Assembly: GCA_945910005.1 (NCBI GenBank)
Contig: OX246746.1
Span: 32,697,409-32,761,408 of the forward strand
Length of the DNA stretch: 64,000 bases
Reading direction: 5' to 3'
Source of the DNA: Isoperla grammatica
Lineage: Eukaryota > Arthropoda > Insecta > Plecoptera > Perlodidae
Position numbers and translations under genes: made by a program. Shown here piece by piece: positions 24,013 through 37,393 of this stretch; position 1 is the first letter of the stretch; each line of letters opens with the position of its first letter. The notes under the pieces are model-generated. The model did not search any database. It was not told where the DNA came from and worked only from the letters and a program-made list of their open reading frames with translations.

Positions 24013-24340
24013 TACATAATATTATAAAAATTAACAAGAAATATGTGAATCATTCAGTTTATCAAATGACCACTTTTAATTGGCTTGTTCACTGTCACTT
24101 TCTCTCACTCGCTGCGCTGCTGTAATACTGCCCGGTGTCATGGCTGCTTATTATTGTGTATTGTTGTCCTTACAGATTAAGGGACCGTGATGAGACTCAT
24201 ATAAAGTGTCCAAGATAGTTTTTTAAATGTTCTAGGAAAAAACGCATCAATAGAATATTGCCATGTTATGTTTTTACTATATCCTGACTGTTTTTGATGG
24301 TGTTGTTGTTGTTGTTAAATAAAAAAAAAAAAAAAATCTT

Positions 24341-24592
24341 AATTATAGAGTCTACACCACTCTGTAACAAGACTGATTCTCAGTGAGGGACATTAATTTA
24401 AAGCGACTGAACCAACCTTTTAGGCTCCGAACACCATTGACGAGAGAGCGATAACCAATCAAGGATCTATATTTCAAATATGCAACACAAGAATCAGTAA
24501 TTGGACAGTGCGAACACCTGTGGAGGGATGCCAGAATCAACAAGACCGATTTAGGACAACTTTTAATTTATTGAGTGCTTCGTTGCTAGGAC
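24341..24592. repeat. Dispersed repeat X, second copy
   Basis: Partner of 23258-23500. An A-rich stretch (24315-24340) precedes it, as an A-rich stretch also precedes the first copy. Confidence 0.65.
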
Positions 24593-24685
24593 GGCTCCAA
24601 AGTCACCGTTTACTTATTCCTAAGTCAGAAAGCCAAAAAGTGATGGAATTGAATCCATATTAGAAGTTAAAAAACTTTTGTCTAA

Positions 24686-24755
24686 AGCGGGATGTGAACC
24701 CGGGACCTTTTACATTGGAAGCAGGGATGCTAACCACTGGACCAACGAGCCACCC
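24686..24755 (-). mobile_element. tRNA-Gly-like SINE head (family 2)
   Basis: Minus strand: TTGGTCCAGTGGTTAGCAT (A-box side), CTGCTTCCAATG (anticodon-like, UCC), CCCGGGTTCACATCCC (T-arm/B box). The anticodon stem and acceptor do not pair well, so it is a tRNA relic or SINE head, not a working tRNA gene. Confidence 0.55.
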
Positions 24756-24782
24756 ACTCACTATAACTCATGAACCACGGAT

Positions 24783-24873
24783 TTTGTTGTTGTTGTTGTA
24801 GTAGTTGTAGTTGTTGTGGTTGTTGTTGTTGTAGTTGTTGTAGTTGTTGTGGTTGTTGTTGTAGTTGTAGTTG
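24783..24873. repeat. (TTG)n-rich microsatellite
   Basis: About 90 bp of TTG repeats with TAG interruptions. The threonine-rich minus-strand frame over it is a by-product. Confidence 0.9.
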
Positions 24874-25096
24874 TTAGGCAGAAGTGCGGTGGCGCCTCGA
24901 GATTTGCGTGAACAAGCCACCTATGATGGTAGGATACATCCATCCAGCTATGCACATTAGTCAAGTCGCACAGCCTCAACAAACCTTCTTGCTAAGCCGA
25001 CCAGATCGCTGAGTACGTCTGGAAATGTTTCATGGCACTTTGATGTTCGCTTTCAAACAGAATATTAAGGACGCATTAAACTTGGTGGTTCAATTA

Positions 25097-25678
25097 ACCT
25101 GGTAACACAGCAAGCAGCGTACGATGACCTGCTGTACATTATCCTGGTAAGTGGTAAGTGGTAACACAGCAAGCAGCGTACGATGACCTGCTGTACATTA
25201 TCCTGGTAAGTGGTAACACAGCAAGCAGCGTACGATGACCTGCTGTACATTATCCTGGTAAGTGGTAACACAGCAAGCAGCGTACGATGACCTGCTGTAC
25301 ATTATCCTGGTAAGTGGTAACACAGCAATCAGCGTACGATGACCTGCTGTACATTATCCTGGTAAGTGGTAACACAGCAATCAGCGTACGATGACCTGCT
25401 GTACATTATCCTGGTAAGTGGTAACACAGCAAGCAGCGTACGATGACCTGCTGTACATTATCCTGGTAAATGGTAACACAGCAATCAGCGTACGATGACC
25501 TGCTGTACATTATCCTGGTAAATGGTAACACAGCAAGCAGCGTACGATGACCTGCTGTACATTATCCTGGTAAGTGGTAACACAGCAATCAGCGTACGAT
25601 GACCTGCTGTACATTATCCTGGTAAATGGTAACACAGCAAGCAGCGTACGATGACCTGCTGTACATTATCCTGGTATC
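25097..25678. repeat. 52-bp minisatellite, 11 copies
   Basis: Units GGTAACACAGCAAGCAGCGT... CTGCTGTACATTATCCTGGT. Spacing is 52 bp except for one 59-bp step at the start. Recurrent variants GCAATC and AAATGG mark subsets of units. Confidence 0.97.
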
Positions 25679-26968
25679 CTCAAGATATCAAGATATATTG
25701 TTCGTGTCATCGTGTCATATTGTCTTTTGGTGACATCTTTTAGGCAAAATTACAACTATTCTAGGATATCTTTGCATCTTTAATATTCCTTGAAAGTGAC
25801 AGCTATTCCAAGGATATCTTTTAGGCATCTCATTTTTGTATAGCGGCTCTTAGGCTTCTATAATATTTCTTTGAAGTGACAATGGTTTCATTAAAATGAA
25901 GACACGTATTTGGATGATTTACTCTTATTCATGTATTATCATGTATGTGTCTTTATCCATGGATTTGATTAGATTATTGTAGATTTAGATAGTAACAATC
26001 CCAGTCCCACTGCGGTTGTGTCCCACTGATGTTCCGTGTGCCTTGAGAGAGGGACAGTCGGTCACGGGGACACTGCGACATAAGGGACACAATTCAGGAC
26101 TATGTGTTGATCAATAACCTGGTAATAGAAACCAGCAACAACCCGAATCAGTGATCAAACTGCATCCGGGCCTCGACTCTATTGTTACACGATTATTATC
26201 GATCATATAATATTTCCACTTCCGGCAGGGCGCATGCGCCACCACGCAACAATATGGCGGGAGAGGCGTCTTCGCATCAATGACTTCTCACCTGCCGACT
26301 TGTGCGTTCCAATCCCAACAAAGGCAGTGAGAGAACTAGCTCAACTATGCAATTTTCCAACGTAAATTAACGGCACTTTGAAAACCTATATAATTTTCGT
26401 CTGAATAGTGAGCGAAGTTTGAGCATTCGAGCTCATGGATAGGCCGGTAAGGCTAATGAATAGGAATCTGCAGTGCGGCAAGTTGGTCTTGGATAGCGTG
26501 ATTCTAATGTGAATGAAATAGTCTCAATTGTGCGGAAGACAACTAAACTTACTTGAACAAAGCATTGCACTGGATTTTGCTGAGTAAACTCAAAACTAAA
26601 ACTTTCTGTAATCGAACTGAAGGTATTTTATCTTTTACAAAAACATATGGATATGGCTGTCTATGATAGAGTAAGGATGAATGGGGACAATTAGTGGTCT
26701 GCAATGAATCGATTAGATTTTGAATGTTAATAAAATATATTTATAAGTGTTTTGTCTTAAATTTTACTTTGACCACTTTCACCGCTTTCTAAAAGCTTTA
26801 TATAACTCTAACACAATGTTTGACAATTTCTACTATAACGCAATAACACTCGATTTCTAAAATAATCTGCGTTAAACTTCTTGTTATCATTCAAGAAGTG
26901 CACTCAAAATATAGAAAAACACAATTTCATGGACTTTATCAGTGCTACAGTCTCAGCAAGGTGCTATT
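25679..26968. other. No supported gene
   Basis: Low-complexity AT-rich sequence. A GC-richer patch at 26220-26340 (GGCAGGGCGCATGCGCCACC) contains a palindromic GGCGCATGCGCC-like site and could be a promoter, but no downstream exon is evident. Confidence 0.35.
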
Positions 26969-26976
26969 CTTCAAAC

Positions 26977-28465
26977 CAGTGGCGGCCCGACCATACAAAT
27001 TTGGGGCCATGGCCCCGCGAGCGTTAAGGGGTGGGTGGGTGGGTGGGTGGTTGGTGGGTAGGTGGGTAGGTAGGTATAGTTGGTCGAAACCATAAATTAA
27101 AAAGGTAATTGTAGAACAAAATGAGTTGTTAAGAATTTGATAATGCGTATCTACAGAATACTAATACAGAAACACTTCTAATACAACAACTTGGCGTAAA
27201 ATAGAGTACAAAATTATCTTTCCTTAAAAGCCAAAACGATTTACAAACAAATCATTCTAATTGCGCGCTTAAAAGAAAATAGTGGGCCGTGCCTGTAGCG
27301 AGCGTCCTATTACTGTCCATCCCTAATGGACTACCCTCATGATACTATCTTGTGAATCAGACATTTAAGATCGACATCGACGCTGCAATTGATGAGTGCT
27401 TCCAGGTCTACACTGCTCTCCAAAATTCTGCTGTTTAAATAAGTGTCAAAATCACAAGTGCTCCTTCTGTTTGGCCAACTTGTAAACTTTACCATATTTA
27501 TGAAAATATCAGAGCTTTCATGTATGAACTTTTAAGCTGCGTTTAACATTACGAAATATAGACCTGCACCAACATGAAAGAAATATTATCATAAGCGTAG
27601 TGCCATTATGCTTATATAATACCATTAACTTTTTTCATCATCAGGTAAAATCAGATTCAAGTTTAGCAATCTCATTTGTAAATATTAAACATATTCATTT
27701 TGTTACGCCAATAACTTAAGAATCGATTTTTAAAGGTGTGTATAAAAAGTGAAATAACCACCTCTGGTGGCCGTGACATCGCCCCACAAACCTCCTGACT
27801 TCGAATCTTCACCCCATCCCATTACGCCATTATGAATACTGTCTAGAATACCTAAATGCGTATACTGATAAAATCCAGTTATCTTGTTTTAAATCCCATA
27901 TTAATTGTCTACAAAATTACATAGCACGAATAAAATTAATCATTTAGAATTGAAATATTACCATGTATATTGGTGAAGTCAGTAATCGTATTTGGCGCTT
28001 GCTTACTGTCGGCTCATCCACGTTTCAATTATTATGTTTTTAAGAACACATTTGTGTTAATTAACAACATATAATTTTACTGGGACAACTTTTCTTTTTA
28101 TTTCATTCTAAACTTAATTAATAACGTGTTATGAACATTTTCCACCCCTCCCTCTTAATCCTATTCAATTTCAAAGAATCAAAAATATACAATTATTTAA
28201 GAGCCATATGCATCTATGCATGCCACTTACAATGGAAGAAAACCTGAAAAGAAAACACGAGTTACACATTTCCAGACTGCCTCTACTCCTCTTCAAACGC
28301 TTAAATCCACATTAAAAAACTCCATAAAAAAACGCTGTTGTGGGGGGCATCCCCCCCACTCCCCCCATTAATTCGCACCCGAAGTCGATTTCCACGCAGT
28401 CGGTGGTGGGTGGTATATGCTACGAATTTGGCCCCGGGCATATCAAGGGGATCGGGCCGCCACTG
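26977..28465. mobile_element. hAT-type non-autonomous element, 1489 bp
   Basis: Inverted ends CAGTGGCGGCCCGACC / GGATCGGGCCGCCACTG and an exact 8-bp duplication CTTCAAAC (26969-26976 and 28466-28473). Both subterminal regions are rich in GGGGCC/GGCCCC. The interior is AT-rich with no transposase-like ORF, so it would depend on an enzyme from elsewhere. Confidence 0.92.
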
Positions 28466-28473
28466 CTTCAAAC

Positions 28474-29873
28474 GCTAAAAGAGGTATCGTATCACGTCCA
28501 CTGAAGATTAGAGTAGCCATGGAATCATTTATTTGGGGTTGTCACCTATGGCGGGCCTACAGGGGGGGTGGGGGGGGGGGGGGGGGGTACCACTTCTGGC
28601 ACAGATTTCATTCGTTCGCCATCCCTGAAATATATATACACAAGTTCGTTTCGTTATACACAAAAACGTTTCACCAATGGCCTACTATTAGGAAATATAA
28701 AAAATCAACATCAAAATAATCTATTAAGGGTCCATACAAATACTAATTTTTGTTTTAATGAAATGTATTTTTCTTAATCCGTAACGATAGTCAATGTTTT
28801 AGACAAGAGCGGTCGCGGATTCTGTTAGACCAATTTTTCTTACAAAACCACTTATTAACACGAAAGCGCATTTTCTCAAGCTGAAACATAACAAGTAGAC
28901 TATTTTCCCTGTTACGGAAAGCAGGTTTAGCCAACAAGCAAATCGCATATCGCTCGATATTTGAACATTATTGATATCCACCGAGGAACAACATAGCCGT
29001 ATAGAAAACCAATTTTTATATTTACATAAACGGTTCACATAATATTTTATGAACGATAACCCCAGGGGTACGATTATACTTCCAAAATATGTAAAGTTAT
29101 GACGTGGAATTAAACGTTATGACAAATCATCTCTATTTGTATGATAGAAAAGTCTCCTGAATACCAGACCCTCCTCTCAACGTTTTTCCCGTCCACATAA
29201 AATATTATTAAATCTAACAAGACTGCAGTGCACTGTGCAGACACGGACGCACCCAAAACTTGGTCTGAAATAACATTCAAGGGAAACCGACAATCTTTTC
29301 AGATAGGTCTATCAATTTTACGAACAACTTTCGAAAATATTTGAAAAGTGTAATAAATTATGACGACGACAAGTCAAGTAATCTCGATCTGGCTTTTTAT
29401 TACCTTTTCTTCCCTCTTCCTTCCGTTTCTACGTTGTGGGATCGATGTTGTCATTTCAATTCACCCTTCAGTCAAACTTGCACATGTTATGTTATGTGTC
29501 AAAACTTTTACTGCTTTCTCCTTGAGGCAATATGTAAATATAGGGTGTGTTAACGTAATGCGCACGGGGGCCATACTGGAGACAAAGCCATGTGATTGGT
29601 AGTTCAGTGTTACTATGTTTCAGATGGCGTTTGGTGCAATTCAACTGTTCTCTAACTTTGATTTGTTACAGCCTACTTGAAAACAACATAAACGCTTTTG
29701 TCTCCATTACTGTTTTATATAATAGATAATGTGGCAAATATAATAAAAAAAATTCGTAAACTTATCGGATGATATATGTGGTTTGAGCTACATCAATAAA
29801 AATACATGAAACACACATTTTATGAGTGAAGATATTTTTATTTTGTGTTTAGAAAGGTGCAACAGAGTGCAAA
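28474..29873. other. No supported gene; G-run at 28561-28587
   Basis: A G-rich homopolymer patch is followed by AT-rich sequence. Short frames (28799-29038 minus, 29341-29602 plus) lack recognisable domains. Confidence 0.35.
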
Positions 29874-32800
29874 ACTCCGGATACATGAGCGCGTGTCCTC
29901 AAGCTCTGAGTGAGGTACTAGAGAGTAATGGACCATGCAAGGAGTGTCCCCATGCTCTGCGTGAGGTACTAGAGAGTAATGGACCATGCTACAGGTAGAC
30001 CATGCAAGGAGTGTCCCCATGCTCTGCGTGAGGTACTAGAGAGTAATGGACCATGCTACAGGTAGACCATGCAAGGAGTGTCCCCATGCTCTGCGTGAGG
30101 TACTAGAGAGTAATGGACCATGCTACAGGTAGACCATGCAAGGAGTGTTCCCATGCTCTGCGTGAGGTACCAGAGAGTAATGGACCATGCTACAGGTAGA
30201 CCATGCAAGAAGTGTCCCCATGCTCTGCGTGAGGTACTAGAGAGTAATGGACCATGCTACAGGTAGACCATGCAAGGAGTGTCCCCATGCTCTGAGTGAG
30301 GTACTAGAGAGTAATGGACCATGCTACAGGTAGACCATGCAAGGAGTGTCCCCATGCTCTGCGTGAGGTACTAGAGAGTAATGGACCATGCTACAGGTAG
30401 ACCATGCAAGGAGTGTCCCCATGCTCTACGTGAGGTACTAGAGAGTAATGGACCATGCTACAGGTAGACCATGCAAGGAGTGTTCCCATGCTCTGAGTGA
30501 GGTACTAGAGAGTAATGGACCATGCTACAGGTAGACCATGCAAGGAGTGTCCCCATGCTTTGCGTGAGGTACTAGAGAGTAATGGACCATGCTACAGGTA
30601 GACTATGCAAGGAGTGTCCCCATGCTCTGAGTGAGGTACTAGAGAGTAATGGACCATGCTACAGGTAGACCATGCAAGGAGTGTCCCCATGCTCTGCGTG
30701 AGGTACTAGAGAGTAATGGACCATGCTACAGGTAGACCATGCAAGGAGTGTCCCCATGCTCTGAGTGAGGTACTAGAGAGTAATGGACCATGCTACAGGT
30801 AGACCATGCAAGGAGTGTCCCCATGCTCTGCGTGAGGTACTAGAGAGTAATGGACCATGCTACAGGTAGACCATGCAAGGAGTGTCCCCATGCTCTACGT
30901 GAGGTACTAGAGAGTAATGGACCATGCTACAGGTCGACCATGCAAGGAGTGTCCCCATGCTCTGCGTGAGGTACTAGAGAGTAATGGACCATGCTACAGG
31001 TAGACCATGCAAGGAGTGTTCCCATGCTCTGCGTGAGGTACTAGAGAGTAATGGACCATGCTACAGGTAGACCATGCAAGGAGTGTCCCCATGCTCTGCG
31101 TGAGGTACTAGAGAGTAATGGACCATGCTACAGGTAGACCATGCAAGGAGTGTTCCCATGCTCTGCGTGAGGTACTAGAGAGTAATGGACCATGCTACAG
31201 GTAGACCATGCAAGGAGTGTCCCCATGCTCTGCGTGAGGTACTAGAGAGTAATGGACCATGCTACAGGTAGACCATGCAAGGAGTGTCCCCATGCTCTGC
31301 GTGAGGTACTAGAGAGTAATGGACCATGCTACAGGTAGACCATGCAAGGAGTGTCCCCATGCTCTGCGTGAGATACTAGAGAGTAATGGACCATGCTACA
31401 GGTAGACCATGCAAGGAGTGTCCCCATGCTCTACGTGAGGTACTAGAGAGTAATGGACCATGCTACAGGTAGACCATGCAAGGAGTGTCCCCATGCTCTG
31501 AGTGAGGTACTAGAGAGTAATGGACCATGCTACAGGTAGACCATGCAAGTAGTGTCCCCATGCTCTGCGTGAGGTACTAGAGAGTAGTAGACCATGCAAG
31601 GAGTGTCCCCATGCTCTACGTGAGGTACTAGAGAGTAATGGACCATGCTACAGGTAGACCATGCAAGGAGTGTCCACATGCTCTGCGTGAGGTACTAGAG
31701 AGTAATGGACCATGCTACAGGTAGACCATGCTACAGGTAGACCATGCAAGGAGTGTCCCCATGCTCTGCGTGAGGTTCTAGAGAGTAATGGACCATGCTA
31801 CAGGTAGACCATGCAAGGAGTGTCCCCATGCTCTGCGTGAGGTACTAGAGAGTAATGGACCATGCTACAGGTAGACCATGCAAGGAGTGTCCCCATGCTC
31901 TGCGTGAGGTACTAGAGAGTAATGGACCATGCTACAGGTAGACCATGCAAGGAGTGTCCCCATGCTCTGAGTGAGGTACTAGAGAGTAATGGACCATGCT
32001 ACAGGTAGACCATGCAAGGAGTGTCCCCATGCTCTGCGTGAGGTACTAGAGAGTAATGGACCATGCTACAGGTAGACCATGCAAGGAGTGTCCCCATGCT
32101 CTGAGTGAGGTACTAGAGAGTAATGGACCATGCTACAGGTAGACCATGCAAGGAGTGTCCCCATGCTCTACGTGAGGTACTAGAGAGTAATGGACCATGC
32201 TACAGGTAGACCATGCAAGGAGTGTTCCCATGCTCTGAGTGAGGTACTAGAGAGTAATGGACCATGCTACAGGTAGACCATGCAAGGAGTGTCCCCATGC
32301 TCTGCGTGAGGTACTAGAGAGTAATGGACCATGCTACAGGTAGACCATGCAAGGAGTGTCCCCATGCTCTGAGTGAGGTACTAGTGAGTAATGGACCATG
32401 CTACAGGTAGACCATGCAAGGAGTGTCCCCATGCTCTGCGTGAGGTACTAGAGAGTAATGGACCATGCTACAGGTAGACCATGCAAGGAGTGTCCCCATG
32501 CTCTGAGTGAGGTACTAGAGAGTAATGGACCATGCTACAGGTAGACCATGCAAGGAGTGTCCCCATGCTCTACGTGAGGTACTAGAGAGTAATGGACCAT
32601 GCTACAGGTAGACCATGCAAGGAGTGTCCCCATGCTCTGCGTGAGGTACTAGAGAGTAATGGACCATGCTACAGGTAGACCATGCTACAGGTAGACCATG
32701 CAAGGAGTGTCCCCATGCTCTGCGTGAGGTACTAGAGAGTAATGGACCATGCTACAGGTAGACCATGCAAGGAGTGTCCCCATGCTCTGCGTGAGGTACT

Positions 32801-33187
32801 AGAGAGTAATGGACCATGCTACAGGTAGACCATGCAAGGAGTGTCCCCATGCTCTACGTGAGGTACTAGAGAGTAATGGACCATGCTACAGGTAGACCAT
32901 GCAAGGAGTGTCCCCATGCTCTGCGTGAGGTACTAGAGAGTAATGGACCATGCTACAGGTAGACCATGCTACAGGTAGACCATGCAAGGAGTGTCCCCAT
33001 GCTCTGCGTGAGGTACTAGAGAGTAATGGACCATGCTACAGGTAGACCATGCAAGGAGTGTCCCCATGCTCTGCGTGAGGTACTAGAGAGTAATGGACCA
33101 TGCTACAGGTAGACCATGCAAGGAGTGTCCCCATGCTCTGCGTGAGGTACTAGAGAGTAATGGACCATGCTACAGGTAGACCATGCT
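29874..33187. repeat. 67-bp minisatellite, ~49 copies
   Basis: 3.3 kb of 67-bp units (GTAATGGACCATGCTACAGG... CATGCAAGGAGTGTCCCCAT... GTGAGGTACTAGAGA). Four main variants at one dinucleotide (CTGCG, CTGAG, CTACG, and TTCC for TCCC) recur in mixed order. A few units have an extra GGTAGACCATGCTACA segment (near 31725, 32690, 32965). Confidence 0.98.
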
Positions 33188-33318
33188 TCCTTTTACCAAT
33201 AAATACAACAGTCAATACATTGTTTTCTAGCTGACTGACAATGTTGATACTTTCCTGGTGATATAATATATTACATATAGTTAGCTTTTACGGTACTTTT
33301 AAAAACTATACAATGTTT

Positions 33319-33485
33319 CGGTACGTGGATAGACGCTTAGTAATTACATTTACATCACTCGCACCTCTAAATTGCGTGATGCTACGTGATGTAGCGTGAT
33401 GTAGCGTGATCTGCGGTATGTGTATAGACGCTTAGTAGTTACATTTACATCACTCGCACCTCTAAAACTGCGTGATGTTAACGGT
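33319..33485. repeat. 95-bp direct duplication
   Basis: TAGACGCTTAGTAATTACAT... CTCGCACCTCTAAA occurs twice 95 bp apart, with short GCGTGATGTA repeats between. Confidence 0.85.
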
Positions 33486-33947
33486 TTACTAATGTTTTAA
33501 CTAAGAATCGTGATGAGAACATATTAACTAGATGTGATTTCATAAGCACTACATTACAATTATACAGACTGTACGTTGAAGCAGTCGCGGTGTTTGTTTC
33601 ATTAGTAGAATTTAGTTGTTTTAATGATTCTTGCTTTTCTACAGGATTAGGGGTGATAAATGAAGATGAAGAACAAAAACAATCGAACCCATGTGTCTCT
33701 GGGAGCCAGATGTCTTGAAACCTTCGGGGGCCCCAACCGCAGACGGCATTCTAATACACTAAATACAACTATTGGAAATATTGGTCCTTATACAGAATGC
33801 TAGTGTTCACATACTCACATCTTGTATACATAAAGTTCAAGTTCAAGTAAGTTCCTTATTAATCCTTGGATTTGGATGATACAAACATGGATATCGACAT
33901 TGTTTACCTACATGACTGATTGACGTAAGAGTTACTACTTAAGACTA

Positions 33948-34077
33948 AGGCCCGGTTTTTCAATCGGATATTAACGGGGTCGTTAGCTGACGGTCTGTTA
34001 TCTGCATTGGGCTTGTTTTACGGACCGTCAGCTAACAGCCCCGTTAACGACCCGTTAATCGATTGAAAATACGGCCT
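33948..34077. mobile_element. Palindromic MITE, 130 bp
   Basis: Inverted arms AGGCCCGGTTTTTCAATCG and its complement, continuing through TTAACGGGGTCGTTAGCTGA, so most of the element is stem. Flanked by TA on both sides (33946-33947 and 34078-34079), consistent with a Tc1/mariner-like duplication. It ends 4 bp before the 79-bp array. Confidence 0.8.
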
Positions 34078-34081
34078 TAAA

Positions 34082-35130
34082 GGTATGTGGCTATGAATAC
34101 GTAAGTATAAAAGTAATAGTATGATATATCTTCACATAGGAAGTGTGAGTCTGAATAGAAAGAGGTGGGCTATGAATACGTAAGTATAAAAGTAATAGTA
34201 AGATATATCTACACATAGGAAATGTGAGTGTGTATAGAAAGAGGTGGGCTATAAATACGTAAGTATAAAAGTAATAGTGAGATATATCTACACAGGAAAT
34301 GTGAGTGTGAATAGAATGAGGTGGGCTATGAATACGTAAGTATAAAAGTAATAGTAAGATATATCTACACATAGGAAGTGTGAGTGTGAATAGTGTGAAT
34401 AGAAAGAGGTGGGCTATGAATACCTAAGTATAAAAGTAATAGTAAGATATATCTACACATAGGAAGTGTGAGTCTGAATAGAAAGAGGTGGGCTATGAAT
34501 ACGTAAGTATAAAAGTAATCGTAAGAGTAGATCTTCACATAGGAAGTGTGAGTGTGAATATACAGAGGTGGGCTATGAATACGTAAGTATAAAAGTAATA
34601 GTAAGAGTAGATCTTCACATAGGAAGTGTGAGTCTGAATAGAAAGAGGTGGGCTATGAATACGTAGCTATAAAAGTAATAGTAAGATATATCTACACATA
34701 GGAAGTGTGAGTGTGTATAGAAAGAGGTGGGCTATGAATACGTAGGTATAAAAGTAATAGTAAGAGTAGATCTTCACATAGGAAGTGTGAGTGTGAATAT
34801 ACAGAGGTGGGCTATGAATACGTAAGTATAAAAGTAATAGTATGATATATCTTCACATAGGAAGTGTGAGTCTGAATAGAAAGAGGTGGGCTATGAATAC
34901 GTAAGTATAAAAGTAATAGTAAGATATATCTACACATAGGAAATGTGAGTGTGTATAGAAAGAGGTGGGCTATAAATACGTAAGTATAAAAGTAATAGTA
35001 AGATATATCTACACATAGGAAGTGTGAGTCTGAATAGAAAGAGGTGGGCTATGAATACGTAAGTATAAAAGTAATAGTAAGAGTAGATCTTCTTATAGGA
35101 AGTGTGAGTGTGAATATACAGAGGTGGGCT
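34082..35130. repeat. 79-bp minisatellite, ~13 copies
   Basis: Units GGGCTATGAATACGTAAGTA... AAAAGTAATAGTAAGA... AGGAAGTGTGAG. A run of about two units near 34091-34250 is repeated almost exactly at 34811-34980 (721 bp, ~9 units apart), a higher-order duplication. The minus-strand 93-codon frame is a by-product. Confidence 0.95.
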
Positions 35131-36286
35131 GGGCTACACTGACTGAATTTACAATGTTTACAGATAAGCTATAAGCATGAAGTAAGATGACACTTTAGGA
35201 AGAGAGTGTTCATGTATTGAGTCGAAACTATGGCCATGGGATGTTAAGAAGGATTAACTCACTTCTTCAGTCTTGTTTGTGTAGCATTATTGAGATATAA
35301 CTGAAAAACTAATATTTCCTGTGGCTTTTGACATGCACTGCCAACCAAGTACCAAGAGATGTCATTTGTTTTCAATTCAGACAATGCCTCGTTCGCAATG
35401 AGTGGCCATATTTTCGCCATTAAGACAATATCGAAGAACGTATAGTGAAAATTTATAACTATCTATCATACACTCCCGTCAACTCCTTTCAATAGTCCTA
35501 CTCTTCCTCCTAATTCTCCCGTTCCTCCAATAAACCCTGATGTCATATGTCATATTATGTCATATGACCAAGTTGTCGAGTAATAATATGAAAACGTGAC
35601 AAACGCGTAAATTTTCGTCATTTTCTCAGCACGCACTGCATTCGTCACTAGGTTAATGAAATAATTTAAAGAAAAGAGTTCATGCGAATGAATGAACTTT
35701 TCTCTATTGTAAAACGGAGACTAGATCGTAAATCAAATACAAAAATGAATATTATGCAGATTTCTTTTAAATAAATGAACTAAATAATAAACTGAAGAAA
35801 GCACCATATCAAAACAGTGTTGCATATTTATCACGGGCTTCGTTCCTAAACCTTCCGTTACACTTTTACAGCAACAAAAAACACTTTTAAACCGCCAAAA
35901 TTAATAATTGCAAAAAAAAATCATCTCACAACCACATTGGTGGCATCATTTAATAATCTTAGTTTTGAATAGAAACACGAAATTGAATGTTCCGCACATG
36001 AGCGGAGTCAGAGTGCAGCAAGCCTTCCTCTCACACGGGGACAGGTGTGGTAGTTAGAGCGTGACTCCGTAGGGTGTAGGGGTGTGGCAGGTGGCAGTCC
36101 GACCATGTACCATATTGTACATACGAGTACGTTCACCCTTTTACACACCAGCGAAATATGGCGAGCGAGGATGCTACCTACCTGGCCAAGGTCTTGTCCG
36201 TGTTTCAGTAACGTCAGATTCCGACTCCATAATTATGCGGTGGCTACGGTTACAACCGATAGTGATCCTTCCTGACAGATGAGTGT
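35131..36286. other. No supported gene
   Basis: AT-rich sequence, GC-richer at 36030-36280. Short overlapping frames at 36082-36282 have no recognisable domain. Confidence 0.35.
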
Positions 36287-36475
<189 letters not shown>

Positions 36476-36720
36476 TGTTCTTTATTTTAGCTGCACTAGC
36501 TACTGCATTACATCATTTACAATTATTAACAACCTGGACAGTAATTATAGGCATCCATTACACACATTACATATACAGAAAAAATTATGCAAATTCATTG
36601 TCAACAAACGTGGCACACACACCTTTAAAAGTATTCAGCGAGTATCTTAAAACATCATCTCTTGTCATCTTATTTTTTTCAACATTTTATTAAACAATAT
36701 AAAACCTGAATAAAATAAAG
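36476..36720 (-). mobile_element. LINE-like 3' end fragment
   Basis: On the minus strand a non-coding A/T-rich stretch ends AATAAAGAACATT followed by (ATT)n. This is the usual form of CR1/L2/RTE-type 3' ends, which finish in short tandem repeats rather than poly(A). No coding part is visible, so identity as a LINE is an inference. Confidence 0.5.
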
Positions 36721-36830
36721 ATTTTTGTGACTTTGTCTTATTTTTACGTGTCACAACTAACATGCTACTTCCTCTTGTATCGTGGGAGTGCGTCTCATTG
36801 ATGCGTCTCGTTACCTACAGTCCTACATAG

Positions 36831-37393
36831 GATAGAATAGAATAGAATAGAATAGAATAGAATAGAATAGAATAGAATAGAATAGAATAGAATAGAATAG
36901 AATAGAATAGAATAGAATAGAATAGAATAGAATAGAATAGAATAGAATAGAATAGAATAGAATAGAATAGAATAGAATAGAATAGAATAGAATAGAATAG
37001 AATAGAATAGAATAGAATAGAATAGAATAGAATAGAATAGAATAGAATAGAATAGAATAGAATAGAATAGAATAGAATAGAATAGAATAGAATAGAATAG
37101 AATAGAATAGAATAGAATAGAATAGAATAGAATAGAATAGAATAGAATAGAATAGAATAGAATAGAATAGAATAGAATAGAATAGAATAGAATAGAATAG
37201 AATAGAATAGAATAGAATAGAATAGAATAGAATAGAATAGAATAGAATAGAATAGAATAGAATAGAATAGAATAGAATAGAATAGAATAGAATAGAATAG
37301 AATAGAATAGAATAGAATAGAATAGAATAGAATAGAATAGAATAGAATAGAATAGAATAGAATAGAATAGAATAGAATAGAATAGAATAGAAT
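36831..37393. repeat. (GAATA)n microsatellite, ~112 units
   Basis: 563 bp of near-perfect AATAG pentanucleotide. On the minus strand it follows the LINE 3' end AATAAACATTC directly. The long FYSIL minus-strand frame is a by-product. Confidence 0.98.

Noticed and set aside
24686..24755. tRNA-Gly gene on the minus strand
   Set aside because: Anticodon stem does not pair and a related head elsewhere is part of a SINE.
17377..33187. CRISPR-like arrays (regular repeats)
   Set aside because: Units are contiguous with no unique spacers, in clearly eukaryotic transposon context.
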